From: Leucothrix mucor DSM 2157 | GTDB taxonomy: Bacteria > Pseudomonadota > Gammaproteobacteria > Thiotrichales > Thiotrichaceae | Length of the DNA: 64,000 nt | Direction: 5' to 3' | NCBI RefSeq assembly: GCF_000419525.1 | Contig: NZ_ATTE01000001.1 | Coordinates: 1,488,001-1,552,000, forward strand | In this document: positions 25,731 to 36,425 of the stretch, in pieces | Numbering within the stretch: position 1 is the stretch's first letter | How the letters are laid out: every line of letters begins with the position of its first letter | The notes under the pieces: generated by a model | What the model was told of the DNA's origin: nothing | The model's database searches: none | The model's input: only the letters and a program-made list of their open reading frames with translations | Translations under genes and position numbers: made by a program

Positions 25731-26855
25731 TTATTGGTTTCCGATTGCCTGCATAAAGCGCTGCTTAATCTCGGTGGCTTTCAGTGGAATCTCGCCGCCG
25801 ACCTTATCGTTGCCTGCCTCAATCATGTAATGAATAAAGCGTGTTTTTTGCTGGATGGCATCGACCAGCTCGGCGGTATCATCGGTCATCACGGTTGACT
25901 CAATACCGATCGATTTTACAATGGCGGATAAATTGTAACCTTGAGAGCTAAGGGTTGGTTGGTTACCTGTCGAGCCCCAGCTGCCATTATCTAAGCAAAT
26001 AATGGTCAGGTTTTTAGGGTTGAACGAAGCCAGATCAAGCAGCTGATTTGGGTTAAAGAAGAACGAACCATCACCATCAATCACATACACATGGCGACCT
26101 TCAATCGATTTGGCTAAGCCGATACCGACCTCAGTCGCCGCACCTAAAGCACCGAGCATATAAAAATTTGTGTCGCGGTCTTTATTGTTGTACAGCTCTT
26201 TGGAGGGGAAGCCGATTTGTGACAGCACAATGTCGTTATCGTTAACCGCTTCCACAATGGTGCCAATCGCATCATAACGCTTACGGGTGGGTGTGCCTTC
26301 ATAGCCCGGAACATCCACGCTAATAGCTTTGATTTTTGGCTGACCAAACACGTGATAATCGGGGGTATTTTGCTCCCAAAGCTGCGGTGAGCAGAGATAC
26401 ACCTTCACTTTATTTTGCGCATAGCAATCTGCAAGGTCTTGCTCAATGCCTTCTAAATCCGCACCGGTTTCAAGAATCACGTATTCCACATCAATGGCTT
26501 TAAGCAGGGTTTCCACTTTGCCACCAAAAATGATCTGCGCTTCAATGGGCTCTTGAAAGTGCCCACGCCAGGAGACAAAGATCGGTAGGGCAGTTTGATA
26601 AAGCTTTTGCATGGTGTACAGCTCGGTCACCAGATTGCCCAAGCCGGTATTTTGAATCATCATGGCAGAGCGCTTATTGGCTAAGCTGCGACCAAAACAC
26701 AAACCTAAACCGGCCGACTCTTTGGTGATATCCCAAACCGTGACATCATCCGGCTTATGGGCCATCAGAGCATTGAGTTTGTTACATGGCAAGTAGGTGA
26801 CGGTGTTGACATCATTGCTTTGCAGCGCGTTCCAGATACGTTGACTGTTGTTCAT
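25731..26855 (-). CDS. comDE: Fused sulfopyruvate decarboxylase, thiamine-diphosphate enzyme
   Basis: 374 residues, the size of ComD and ComE joined. The N-terminal half is a pyrimidine-binding domain (VNTVTYLPCNKLNALM, with Glu in ITKESAGLGL). The C-terminal half carries the ThDP motif GDGSFFFNPNQLLDLASF with Asn later in LDNGSWGSTGNQ. ComDE converts sulfopyruvate to sulfoacetaldehyde and carbon dioxide; phosphonopyruvate decarboxylase is the closest alternative. No phosphonate gene is nearby and the operon has an hpsN gene, which favours sulfopyruvate. It lies 14 bp after the zinc dehydrogenase gene. Confidence 0.82.
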   Translation of the reverse strand: MNNSQRIWNALQSNDVNTVTYLPCNKLNALMAHKPDDVTVWDITKESAGLGLCFGRSLANKRSAMMIQNTGLGNLVTELYTMQKLYQTALPIFVSWRGHFQEPIEAQIIFGGKVETLLKAIDVEYVILETGADLEGIEQDLADCYAQNKVKVYLCSPQLWEQNTPDYHVFGQPKIKAISVDVPGYEGTPTRKRYDAIGTIVEAVNDNDIVLSQIGFPSKELYNNKDRDTNFYMLGALGAATEVGIGLAKSIEGRHVYVIDGDGSFFFNPNQLLDLASFNPKNLTIICLDNGSWGSTGNQPTLSSQGYNLSAIVKSIGIESTVMTDDTAELVDAIQQKTRFIHYMIEAGNDKVGGEIPLKATEIKQRFMQAIGNQ

Positions 26856-26869
26856 GCTCGAATATCCTG

Positions 26870-27883
26870 TCAGTGGTTTTTAAGTAGGGAGTCGGGTTGT
26901 AAAACAATTTTTGCAGCGGCAACTTTGCCAAGGTGTAAGTCGGTAAAGGCTTGTGCGCCAGTGGAGAGCGGGCGTACATCCACCCAGCTTAAATCGCCTA
27001 ACTGTTGGCGGTGTAGCAGGCTGATGGAGGCTTGCAGGTCGGCTACGGTGTAGCAGTAATTGCCGAGTACCGTGATCTCCTGCAAGGTGATGCGGCGACT
27101 ATCAAAACCATCGCCCGAATTTTGCAGGCCAACATGGGAAATGATGCCGCCAGGGCGTACCGCAGCGCTGGCAATTTGTCGGGTTTTATCAGCACCCACG
27201 CAATCAAATACCACCTCATAGTCACCAGCGTGCGGGGGCTGCTCGATAATGGGGTCAAAGGCATCGGCGCAGTGCTGCGATTGAATGCTATGGCGGCGTA
27301 GCGCATTGGTTTCAGCCAAATCTATTTGCGTGCAGCCTTTGGCTTTTAATATCAGTGCGGCGAGCAACCCGACCGCGCCACCACCGAGCACCAATACCCG
27401 CACTTCAGAAATCGGGCGATATAAAATGCGCTCGACTAAGGCAATGGCGTGTAGTGCAGTGGCTGTCGGTTCGGTTAGTGCAGCGCTGACTGGGTCCATG
27501 CCCACGGGCATAGGCAATAAATTGCGCTCAGAGATAGCAACTTGCTCAGCCATAGCGCCGGGTAAATACATGCCAATTAGCTCGCGTTCGGGGCATAAAT
27601 TACTGCGGCCACTTAAGCAGTCATGGCACACGCCACAGGTCATTAGTGGATTAATCACCATCGACTGGCCAGCATATTTTCCGTCTTGCACAATGCCGCT
27701 GACTTCATGGCCGAGGATCAGTGGCGGCACGCGTCGCTCATCTTTTCCATGGTAGGCGTGCATATCCGAGCCACAAATCGCCACGGCGGAAACGGACATC
27801 ACCACGTCACCATCACGTGGATTCGGTGGTGCTTCGCTGCGATAAGTCACCTCGCAGGTATCGGTATAAACCAAAGCTTTCAT
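26870..27883 (-). CDS. hpsP: Zinc-dependent alcohol dehydrogenase (HpsP-like)
   Basis: 337 residues from the MKALVY start at 27883; the 12-residue upstream extension lacks a better ribosome site. Catalytic zinc ligands Cys in AICGSDMHAYHG and His-Glu in LGHEVSGIV; structural zinc from four Cys in CGVCHDCLSGRSNLC; NAD site VLVLGGGAVGLLAAL. DHPS degraders have two dehydrogenases, HpsO and HpsP, that interconvert the DHPS enantiomers through the 2-keto form. Position between an SDR and the decarboxylase gene fits HpsP. Substrate is inferred from context. Confidence 0.7.
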   Translation of the reverse strand: MKALVYTDTCEVTYRSEAPPNPRDGDVVMSVSAVAICGSDMHAYHGKDERRVPPLILGHEVSGIVQDGKYAGQSMVINPLMTCGVCHDCLSGRSNLCPERELIGMYLPGAMAEQVAISERNLLPMPVGMDPVSAALTEPTATALHAIALVERILYRPISEVRVLVLGGGAVGLLAALILKAKGCTQIDLAETNALRRHSIQSQHCADAFDPIIEQPPHAGDYEVVFDCVGADKTRQIASAAVRPGGIISHVGLQNSGDGFDSRRITLQEITVLGNYCYTVADLQASISLLHRQQLGDLSWVDVRPLSTGAQAFTDLHLGKVAAAKIVLQPDSLLKNH

Positions 27884-27899
27884 TGTGCACTCCAGAAAA

Positions 27900-29983
<2,084 letters not shown>

Positions 29984-30011
29984 TCATGTTTGTTGAATAA
30001 ATGGGGCGAGC

Positions 30012-31322
30012 TCAGGTAATCGCCCACAGAGATAACGCTGGTATAAATGCTAGCATTAACACGATCGCTAACATGGCCAGTACAAAAGGAATGGCATGTT
30101 TTGCAATCGACAAGATAGAGGTGCCGGTAATGCCGGACACCACAAACAAGTTCAGCCCCAGTGGCGGCGTAATAAAGCCAACCCCCAGCGCAGTGATCAT
30201 CATGATGCAAAAATGAACTTCATGCATACCGATTTCTTTTGCCAGTGGCAGCATAATGGGCGCCAGAATCACGATATTGGGGGTCGTTTCCATTACGCAT
30301 CCGGCCAAAATCAAAATGCCAATCATCAGTAAGATAATTAAGGTTGGGTCATCGGTCAGGCTAGTAATCAGGTACACAAAGCCTTGCGGGACCTCTAATG
30401 CGGCCAGCGTTTGTGCCAGTGGCAGGGAGAAGGCAATGATGGGGAGAATCACGCCGTTCACTTTAGCGGAGCTGGCTAACATGGGCGGAAAGTCGGCCAG
30501 TGTAATCGTGCCTTGGAATAGACCAATGATAATGGTGGTGATGACGGCAACGGCCGCTGCTTCGGTCGGTGTAAACACACCGCTATAAATACCGCCTAAA
30601 ATTACCACCGGTACGATTAGGGCATAGCGACCATCAACTACGGTGGTGACGATGCGCTTTAGCGAGAAGCCGTACTGTGATTTTTCATAGCCATAAATAC
30701 GATTCAGTGCGACATTGGCAAACATAATGCAGGCCATAATCATTAATCCCGGCACCATGGCCGCCAGAAACAAAGTTGATGCTGAAATACCTAAGATAAG
30801 CCCGATAATAATATAAGCAATCGAAGGTGGAATCAGGATACCCGTACAGGCACCAGCAGCTACCAGCGCACAGGCATAAGGTTTGGGATAACCTTGCTCA
30901 ACAAGCCGGTCGATGGTCATCCGTCCAACACCTGCAGCACCCGCTGCATCCGAGCCTGAGATACAGGCAAAGAAACCACAGACCAGTACCGTCGCGGTTC
31001 CAAATCCGGTCTTAACACCGCCAGTGAGTGCTTCGGCGATATCGAGTAATTTGCGGGATAAGCCGGTCCGCACCAACACGTCACCGGTTAAAATAAACAG
31101 GGGAATGGCAATCAAAGCAAAAGCATCGATGCCGTCAAATAAGGCCTCGCCCAGCAGCGCTAATGGCAACACACCACTGAAGTGTAAAATCAGGATGGAG
31201 ATCATCCCCAGTGAAGCCCATACCGGCACGCCCAGTACCAGCAACAGCACGCCAAACAATAAAGGTCCGGTCAGCTCCCAACCCCACTCCAGCGTAACTT
31301 CTGTATTTAGGTAGTCATACAT
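30012..31322 (-). CDS. TRAP transporter large membrane subunit (DctM type)
   Basis: 436 residues with about 12 hydrophobic segments and DctM signatures: SGSDAAGAAGVGRMTIDRL, GACTGILIPPSIAYIII, FTPTEAAAVAVITT and TPPLGLNLFVVSGI. It exchanges sodium for solute together with the small and binding subunits encoded just upstream. In DHPS degraders the equivalent proteins are HpsM/L/K. The stop lies 46 bp before hpsN, inside one operon. Substrate DHPS is inferred from neighbours. Confidence 0.92.
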   Translation of the reverse strand: MYDYLNTEVTLEWGWELTGPLLFGVLLLVLGVPVWASLGMISILILHFSGVLPLALLGEALFDGIDAFALIAIPLFILTGDVLVRTGLSRKLLDIAEALTGGVKTGFGTATVLVCGFFACISGSDAAGAAGVGRMTIDRLVEQGYPKPYACALVAAGACTGILIPPSIAYIIIGLILGISASTLFLAAMVPGLMIMACIMFANVALNRIYGYEKSQYGFSLKRIVTTVVDGRYALIVPVVILGGIYSGVFTPTEAAAVAVITTIIIGLFQGTITLADFPPMLASSAKVNGVILPIIAFSLPLAQTLAALEVPQGFVYLITSLTDDPTLIILLMIGILILAGCVMETTPNIVILAPIMLPLAKEIGMHEVHFCIMMITALGVGFITPPLGLNLFVVSGITGTSILSIAKHAIPFVLAMLAIVLMLAFIPALSLWAIT

Positions 31323-31336
31323 AATGGATTATCCGC

Positions 31337-31864
31337 TTAGTCGAAGAGTTTCTTGCCGGTGTATAAAGGTTCGTTGGTGTTCCACATGCCAAAGTCGCGA
31401 TGCAGCGACTGCAGCAAGCGAAAAATCACCATGCTAAAGCCAATCGGTACGGCGGCCAGGAACCAAGCCTGACTAATCCCCAAGCCGTGAGTCACTGAGC
31501 CAAATTTCAGTGAGACTTGAAAGGTCTCAAAGGAAAAGTACACCGCCAGTACGGCAACGAACAGGGTGACCAGATCGCCGATAATATAAAGCGTTAACTG
31601 GCCACGACGGGGAAGGAAGTTTTGCAGCACATCAATTCGGATATGTGCGCGCTCCTTGACGGCCGCCGACGCGCCAATCCATGCCAGATAAACGAAGGCA
31701 TAACGTGCAACTTCTTCTCCCCAAATTGAGGAGTAAGACAAGACAAAGCGCCTGAACACTTCGATCCCGACGGTGAATACAATCAGACTGTAGAGTACTA
31801 ATAGTAGCCAGCGCTCGCCGTCCTGATCTAAGAGTTGCCAAAGACTTAATTTAGATTGTTGCAT
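31337..31864 (-). CDS. TRAP transporter small membrane subunit (DctQ type)
   Basis: 175 residues, four transmembrane helices (LLVLYSLIVFTVGIEVF; ARYAFVYLAWIGASAAV; LVTLFVAVLAVYFSF; WFLAAVPIGFSMVIFRL) and the DctQ signature EEVARYAFVYLAWIGAS. It joins the large subunit to form the membrane part. It is 14 bp from the large-subunit start and 18 bp after the binding-protein stop, in one transcript. Confidence 0.9.
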   Translation of the reverse strand: MQQSKLSLWQLLDQDGERWLLLVLYSLIVFTVGIEVFRRFVLSYSSIWGEEVARYAFVYLAWIGASAAVKERAHIRIDVLQNFLPRRGQLTLYIIGDLVTLFVAVLAVYFSFETFQVSLKFGSVTHGLGISQAWFLAAVPIGFSMVIFRLLQSLHRDFGMWNTNEPLYTGKKLFD

Positions 31865-31882
31865 GTTACACCCTTGCCTTAA

Positions 31883-33028
31883 TTAGACATCGTGAACGTA
31901 ATATTTGCCTTGAGTATTAGCCGCCTCGAAAAGCTTGTTAAAGGTTTCCATGGAACCGGCCAGCTCTTTTTTGGTGTCATCCCAGATCGGTAGCTGATGA
32001 CCCGCTGCATCTTTCCACAGCTGTAATTCATCCGGCGTGGGTGAATAGAACTTCACGCCAACCTCGGCGAGTTCCGCCATGGCGTAACCACGAGCGGCGG
32101 GGACTTTGGCTAAGTTCTGCTGAGCAGTCACGCTGCTGGCAAACAAGATGCCTTCCTGAACAGTGTCTGGCAGGCCTTTAAACCACTCCAGATTACAGGA
32201 GTAGACTTGGGCATCGGGCACGGAACGAATAAAGGTAACGGAGTCCAGAATATCGCGGAAACCAAATACGTTTAAGGCTTCAACCGAAGGGTCGAGCGCA
32301 TCGGCAACGCCTTGCTTAATGGCTGAGGGTGTTTCACCCCATGCGACGGGGGTAGGGTTAGCGCCGAGTAAGCTGTAGAACTGTTGGAGAATTTTGGAAC
32401 CTGGAACGCGGAATTTGATGCCTTTCATTTGATCGGGGGTTTTGATCGGGCCATCCATGCCTTTGCGCAGCGCCACGACCCGTGGGTCAATATTCACATA
32501 CCACAGTGGTAAAAAGCCTTTGGCTTCAACCTTCGGATTAACCTCGCTTCTCCAAGCCTCAGAGTTAACCAGATTGGTAAACTGCTGGTTGTCGCCACAC
32601 CAGTAAGGAATATTCACCAGATCGACCACTGGAGCAAAAGGGGCAAAATTAGCAATGGAGTGTTGAGCGGCTTGAATCGTGCCTTGTTGTACTTTCTGAA
32701 CCAGTGCGCCACCAGCGCCTAACTGTCCACCCGGTGAGAGTTTCACATACACTTCACGATTCGTCAGGTTTTGAATGTTCTCTTTAAAATCCAGCTGCAT
32801 GATCGGGTAGCTGCGGGAAGCACCCAGTACATACGCGGTTGCCACATTCATTTTGTACTTAGCAGCAGACTCTCTTTCTTTTTCCTCCTTGGAGATAGCA
32901 GCCACTGCTTCGTCGGACATTAATAAACCGGAGGAGACCGCGACTGTTGCCACTGTTAAGCCAAATGTACTGGTGACCGATAGGAAGCGGCGACGCTCGA
33001 TTGATGCAGGGATATTGGGATCTTTCAT
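31883..33028 (-). CDS. TRAP substrate-binding protein (DctP type), Tat-exported
   Basis: 381 residues from ATG 33028, the better start: GGAG lies about eight bases upstream, and a longer form would overlap the small gene. An N-terminal twin-arginine signal is visible (ERRRFLSVTSTFGLTV). The mature domain has PGGQLGAGGALVQKVQ, GIKFRVPGSKILQQ, the Arg used for carboxylate or sulfonate binding, and AWGETPSAIKQGVADALDPS. It captures the anionic substrate in the periplasm. Tat export is found in some TRAP binders. It starts 4 bp after a small membrane protein gene. Confidence 0.9.
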   Translation of the reverse strand: MKDPNIPASIERRRFLSVTSTFGLTVATVAVSSGLLMSDEAVAAISKEEKERESAAKYKMNVATAYVLGASRSYPIMQLDFKENIQNLTNREVYVKLSPGGQLGAGGALVQKVQQGTIQAAQHSIANFAPFAPVVDLVNIPYWCGDNQQFTNLVNSEAWRSEVNPKVEAKGFLPLWYVNIDPRVVALRKGMDGPIKTPDQMKGIKFRVPGSKILQQFYSLLGANPTPVAWGETPSAIKQGVADALDPSVEALNVFGFRDILDSVTFIRSVPDAQVYSCNLEWFKGLPDTVQEGILFASSVTAQQNLAKVPAARGYAMAELAEVGVKFYSPTPDELQLWKDAAGHQLPIWDDTKKELAGSMETFNKLFEAANTQGKYYVHDV

Positions 33029-33032
33029 GATT

Positions 33033-33266
33033 TCACTCCAAGGTAGGTTTTTGCTTAAGCGCACTTTCCGCTTTCAGCGTTGTGATTACAAAAAACACAC
33101 AGGCGAGGAGTAATAGTAGAAATTCAGCTACATTATTGTAGCTAGAGGGTGCGGTATAGCCGTTTAAAACGACCGACACTTTGCCCCAAATAACATTGCT
33201 CATATAGAGTAAAAACAGGGCGATAGTAATCGGTAAAGACCACTTAACCAGTATCTTAGTCATCAT
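33033..33266 (-). CDS. Small two-helix membrane protein, first gene of the sulfonate operon
   Basis: 77 residues: MMTKILVKWSLPITIALFLL then a membrane helix end YMSNVIWGK, and a second helix FLLLLLACVFFVITTL. A strong ribosome site AGGAGG sits seven bases before the start. It is separated by 4 bp from the TRAP binding-protein gene and is the promoter-proximal gene. I recognise no family. It may be an accessory of the transporter; it is not one of the usual TRAP subunits. Confidence 0.7.
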   Translation of the reverse strand: MMTKILVKWSLPITIALFLLYMSNVIWGKVSVVLNGYTAPSSYNNVAEFLLLLLACVFFVITTLKAESALKQKPTLE

Positions 33267-33287
33267 TCAGATCCTCCTCGTATCGAA

Positions 33288-33330
33288 ATGTAAGCGCTTA
33301 CATCTTGCGATAGCATTCGAGGGCTGTCAA
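33288..33330. promoter_or_regulatory. LacI-type operator and hps promoter region
   Basis: ATGTAAGCGCTTACAT (33288-33303) is a perfect 16-bp palindrome with the central CG of LacI/GalR operators (TGTAAGCGCTTACA core). It lies 22 bp upstream of the minus-strand operon start and 89 bp before the divergent LacI-type gene. On the minus strand, TTGACA (33325-33330) is a good -35 element, which would put the operator at or just past the -10 region, so bound repressor would block it. A plus-strand TATAAT at 33362-33367 may start the regulator gene. Confidence 0.8.
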
Positions 33331-33391
33331 TTCTTTTCGGTAAAAATTCTCACTAGTCCGGTATAATCGATGAACGATAATTGAGGTTACT

Positions 33392-34411
33392 ATGCAAGAT
33401 AAAAAGCCAACGTTGCAGGATGTTGCGGATAAAGTCGGGGTTTCTACCGCGACCATTTCCCGCTGCTTAAGTGATCCGCAAAAGGTAAAGCCTGCTGTGC
33501 GCGAGCAAGTGATGTTGGTGATTAAAGAGCTGGGCTATGTACCGCATGGTGCGGCCAGAGCGCTGGCTTCACGGCGCACCCGTACCATTGGGGCCATCGT
33601 TCCTACAGTGGATAATGCAATTTTTGCCAAGGCGATTTTGTCCCTGCAACATGAGCTGACTCAGGCGGGTTATACCTTGCTGTTGGCTAATAGCAGCTAC
33701 TCGCTGGAAGAGGAGTGGCGTGAAACTCAAGCCTTGCTCTCCAGAGGCGTGGATGGCTTGGTATTAGTGGGTGAGCAACATCTACCAGAAACCTTGGAAG
33801 CCATTCGACGCCAAGAAATCCCTTATGTGAATTTGTGGGTGTATAACCCGCAAGCGCAATACAGCTGCATTGGTTTTGATCATATTAAAGCCAGCCGACA
33901 AATTGCCAGTCACTTGTTTGACCTCCAGCATCGGGAATATGGCGTGATCAGCGGGATGCTGAAACACAATGACCGCGCCGCACTTCGACTGGCGGGAATG
34001 CGTGAGTTTTTAAAAGAGCAGGCTATTGAACTGCCGGATGCGCGAGTGATTGAATGCCGTTATTCGGTAGAGCAGGGAAGGCAGGCGATGCATCAACTGC
34101 TGACGGAGCATTCTGATATTACAGCGGTGTTTTGCGGGAATGATATTTTAGCGCTGGGGGCTTTGTGGGGCGCTCGGGAGTTGGGGATTTCGGTGCCTGA
34201 TCAGTTATCGGTGACGGGTTTTGATAATCTGGACTTTGCGCTGGCTTTATCGCCGCAACTGACGACCGTGAATGCGCCATCGCGTCGGATGGGCGAGCAG
34301 GCCGCGGAATATTTACTGAAGCAGATTGAAAACAAATCAGCTGAGATTGAGTATATTGAATTGGAGGCCGAGTTGATTGTGCGGGAGTCGACTAGCTTGG
34401 CGAGAGGTTAA
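33392..34411 (+). CDS. LacI-family repressor of the sulfonate operon
   Basis: 339 residues. HTH LQDVADKVGVSTATISRCLS with hinge helix AARALASRRT, then a periplasmic-binding-like effector domain (TIGAIVPTVDNAIFA, IPYVNLWVYN, GISVPDQLSVTGFDNLDF). It is divergent from the nine-gene operon, with the perfect palindrome between. By analogy with this family the effector should be the sulfonate or an intermediate. Characterised hps clusters use other regulator families, so this is a variant arrangement. Confidence 0.92.
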   Translation: MQDKKPTLQDVADKVGVSTATISRCLSDPQKVKPAVREQVMLVIKELGYVPHGAARALASRRTRTIGAIVPTVDNAIFAKAILSLQHELTQAGYTLLLANSSYSLEEEWRETQALLSRGVDGLVLVGEQHLPETLEAIRRQEIPYVNLWVYNPQAQYSCIGFDHIKASRQIASHLFDLQHREYGVISGMLKHNDRAALRLAGMREFLKEQAIELPDARVIECRYSVEQGRQAMHQLLTEHSDITAVFCGNDILALGALWGARELGISVPDQLSVTGFDNLDFALALSPQLTTVNAPSRRMGEQAAEYLLKQIENKSAEIEYIELEAELIVRESTSLARG

Positions 34412-34577
34412 CGGGTCTGTCTGTACGAACAGAGCATGGCTTTGTATTTGGGAGGCAGTGACTCCCGAATCTATAGATGGGTGCTATCGGGTGTCCGGTT
34501 GTTTGGCTGAATTTGCGTATCAGGATATACTTTCAACCACCTAATCAAACAACAAACCATCAACAAAGGACTGAACC

Positions 34578-35432
34578 ATGATCGAACGCACACTGACCGG
34601 CCCCAAGCCTAAATACCCGCTGCCCGCTGGCACAATTGATACCCAAATGCATGCGTATATGCCGGGCTTTCCAGCAGTAGAGGGTGGCCCTGCCGTGCCA
34701 TCCGGAACGCCAGGGCCAGCTGAGTATCGTCAGGTGATGGAGTGGTTAGGCATTGATCGCTTAGTGGTCACGCAGGGTAATGCGCATCAGCTGGATAACA
34801 GCAATCTGCTGGCCAGCCTTGAAGCCTTTGGACCCATTGCGCGAGGCATTGCTGCTATCGATGGAAATGCGACTCGCGAAGAACTGCAAGCATTGCACGA
34901 TGCCGGCGTGCGTGGCACACGAATTATGGATTTACCCGGTGGCGCGATTGGTATGACGGGACTGGAAACCGTTGATGCGCTGGCTGCAGAAATGGGGTGG
35001 TGCGTTGCGGTACAAATGGATGGTGGCAAACTGCTTAGCCATTTACCACGTATGTTGACCATGCACAGCCGTTATATCTTTGATCATCATGGAAAATTTC
35101 TTCAGGGCGCTACGCCAGATTCACCAAAGATCGATGCGGTGAAGCGTATGCTTGATCGTGGGAATTGCTGGTTTAAGTTTGCCGGTTGCTATGAGTCTTC
35201 ACAGGCTGGAGCGCCGGATTATGAAGATATTGCTGCGGTAGCGCGTGAGATTGCCGCTTATGCGCCGGAGCGTATCGTGTGGGGGACTAACTGGCCGCAT
35301 AATATGACTCAGACGACTGCAGATTACCCTAATGATGTAGCGCTGCTGGATCTGGTCATGGAGTGGGTGCCGGATGAGGCGACCCGCCAGAAGCTGTTTG
35401 TAGATAATCCGGCGGATCTATTTGATTTTTAA
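34578..35432 (+). CDS. gli: D-galactarolactone isomerase-like amidohydrolase
   Basis: 284 residues, TIM-barrel amidohydrolase superfamily. Opening DTQMHAYMPGFP, then GIDRLVVTQGNAHQLDN, RIMDLPGGAIG, the YIFDHHGKFLQG segment, WFKFAGCYESS and the signature IVWGTNWPHN. These match the galactarolactone isomerase group, where the usual metal-binding His-x-His is replaced (QMH). It would act in hexuronate oxidation. No other galacturonate genes are nearby, so substrate is uncertain. It lies 166 bp downstream of the LacI-type gene on the same strand. Confidence 0.78.
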   Translation: MIERTLTGPKPKYPLPAGTIDTQMHAYMPGFPAVEGGPAVPSGTPGPAEYRQVMEWLGIDRLVVTQGNAHQLDNSNLLASLEAFGPIARGIAAIDGNATREELQALHDAGVRGTRIMDLPGGAIGMTGLETVDALAAEMGWCVAVQMDGGKLLSHLPRMLTMHSRYIFDHHGKFLQGATPDSPKIDAVKRMLDRGNCWFKFAGCYESSQAGAPDYEDIAAVAREIAAYAPERIVWGTNWPHNMTQTTADYPNDVALLDLVMEWVPDEATRQKLFVDNPADLFDF

Positions 35433-35433
35433 T

Positions 35434-35694
35434 TCAAGCCTGAACGGCGCTTCGCATCCCGCGAAGATGACTGCTAAAAGCCGCTGCCGCCAATACCATG
35501 GCGAGCAGTGTGCCTGAAATAGCATAGCCATAATGGCCAAAATCTACCGACGCCGTATAGACGCTTGAGCTTACCGCAGAAAAATAGTCCAACTCAGACA
35601 GTGCACCCAACAACAAGGCCGTGTGTACCAAACCCCAAACAATCCACAATACTGAGGATACTTTTAACAATGGCGAATGTGCTTGTTGAGGCAT
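35434..35694 (-). CDS. Small hydrophobic membrane protein
   Basis: 86 residues with hydrophobic spans VSSVLWIVWGLVHTALLLGA and ISGTLLAMVLAAAAF, so two or three membrane helices are likely. The stop lies directly after the convergent gli stop. I do not recognise a family and no function can be assigned. Confidence 0.6.
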   Translation of the reverse strand: MPQQAHSPLLKVSSVLWIVWGLVHTALLLGALSELDYFSAVSSSVYTASVDFGHYGYAISGTLLAMVLAAAAFSSHLRGMRSAVQA

Positions 35695-35740
35695 GGCTTG
35701 CGTTCCTTATCAGTAGTTTGCGCGGTTAATATTTTTTGGC

Positions 35741-36280
35741 TTATTTCAGGTTATTGAGTGCAGTGCGCAGCTGTTCCGCTAGTTCCGGATCAATTAATTT
35801 GCCTGCGTCTACGTCAAACTTTGCAGAAAACGGGCCGACTGAAAAACTGCCTCGCACATCTGCGGTAAAATAGGGTGCCGAATCGGTTGCGACTTTCAGT
35901 ACACTGGCAGCACCACCTGGGCCAGGTGAGGCAGACATAATCAGCATTGGCTTACCCTGAAAGACTTTTGGATTGATGCGTGACGTCCAATCGAAAATGT
36001 TTTTATACGCAGCCGTGTACGAACCATTGTGCTCAGCATAAGAGATTAAAATCGCATCCGCCGCGCCGATCTTGTCATGAAACTGCTGCGCGAGTGGTTG
36101 CACGCCGCTTTCTTCTTCACGATCAACGCTGAAAATCGGCATCTCGTAATCATTTAAATCCAGAATTTCAATATCAGCTTGCGTGTCGATTTCTGTTTTG
36201 TAAACATCGGCGGCATGGCTAACTAATTGCTTATTAATGGAATGACGGCTGTTGCTTGCTGCAAAGGCTAAAATTTTCAT
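35741..36280 (-). CDS. NADPH-dependent FMN reductase
   Basis: 179 residues of the flavodoxin-like NADPH:FMN reductase family. FMN-binding loop FAASNSRHSINKQL near the N-terminus, then AILISYAEHNGSYTAAYKN (family motif PEYNGS-type, here AEHNGS) and LIMSASPGPGGA. Members reduce quinones, azo compounds or metals and buffer flavins. It is divergent from the LysR gene at 36426, 145 bp apart, a usual pairing for redox-stress regulation. Confidence 0.85.
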   Translation of the reverse strand: MKILAFAASNSRHSINKQLVSHAADVYKTEIDTQADIEILDLNDYEMPIFSVDREEESGVQPLAQQFHDKIGAADAILISYAEHNGSYTAAYKNIFDWTSRINPKVFQGKPMLIMSASPGPGGAASVLKVATDSAPYFTADVRGSFSVGPFSAKFDVDAGKLIDPELAEQLRTALNNLK

Positions 36281-36425
36281 AGGTGTACCCTTAATATCAT
36301 TGTGTGGTTGTTTGAGGCTTATCAGTGCCTCTGTTTATGGGAGTACTATAGTCTGCTGCAAAAATTGATACAATGCGCTAGTTTCAACAGTATGTGTGCG
36401 TTTTTGCAAAGGAGCTAATACGGCA

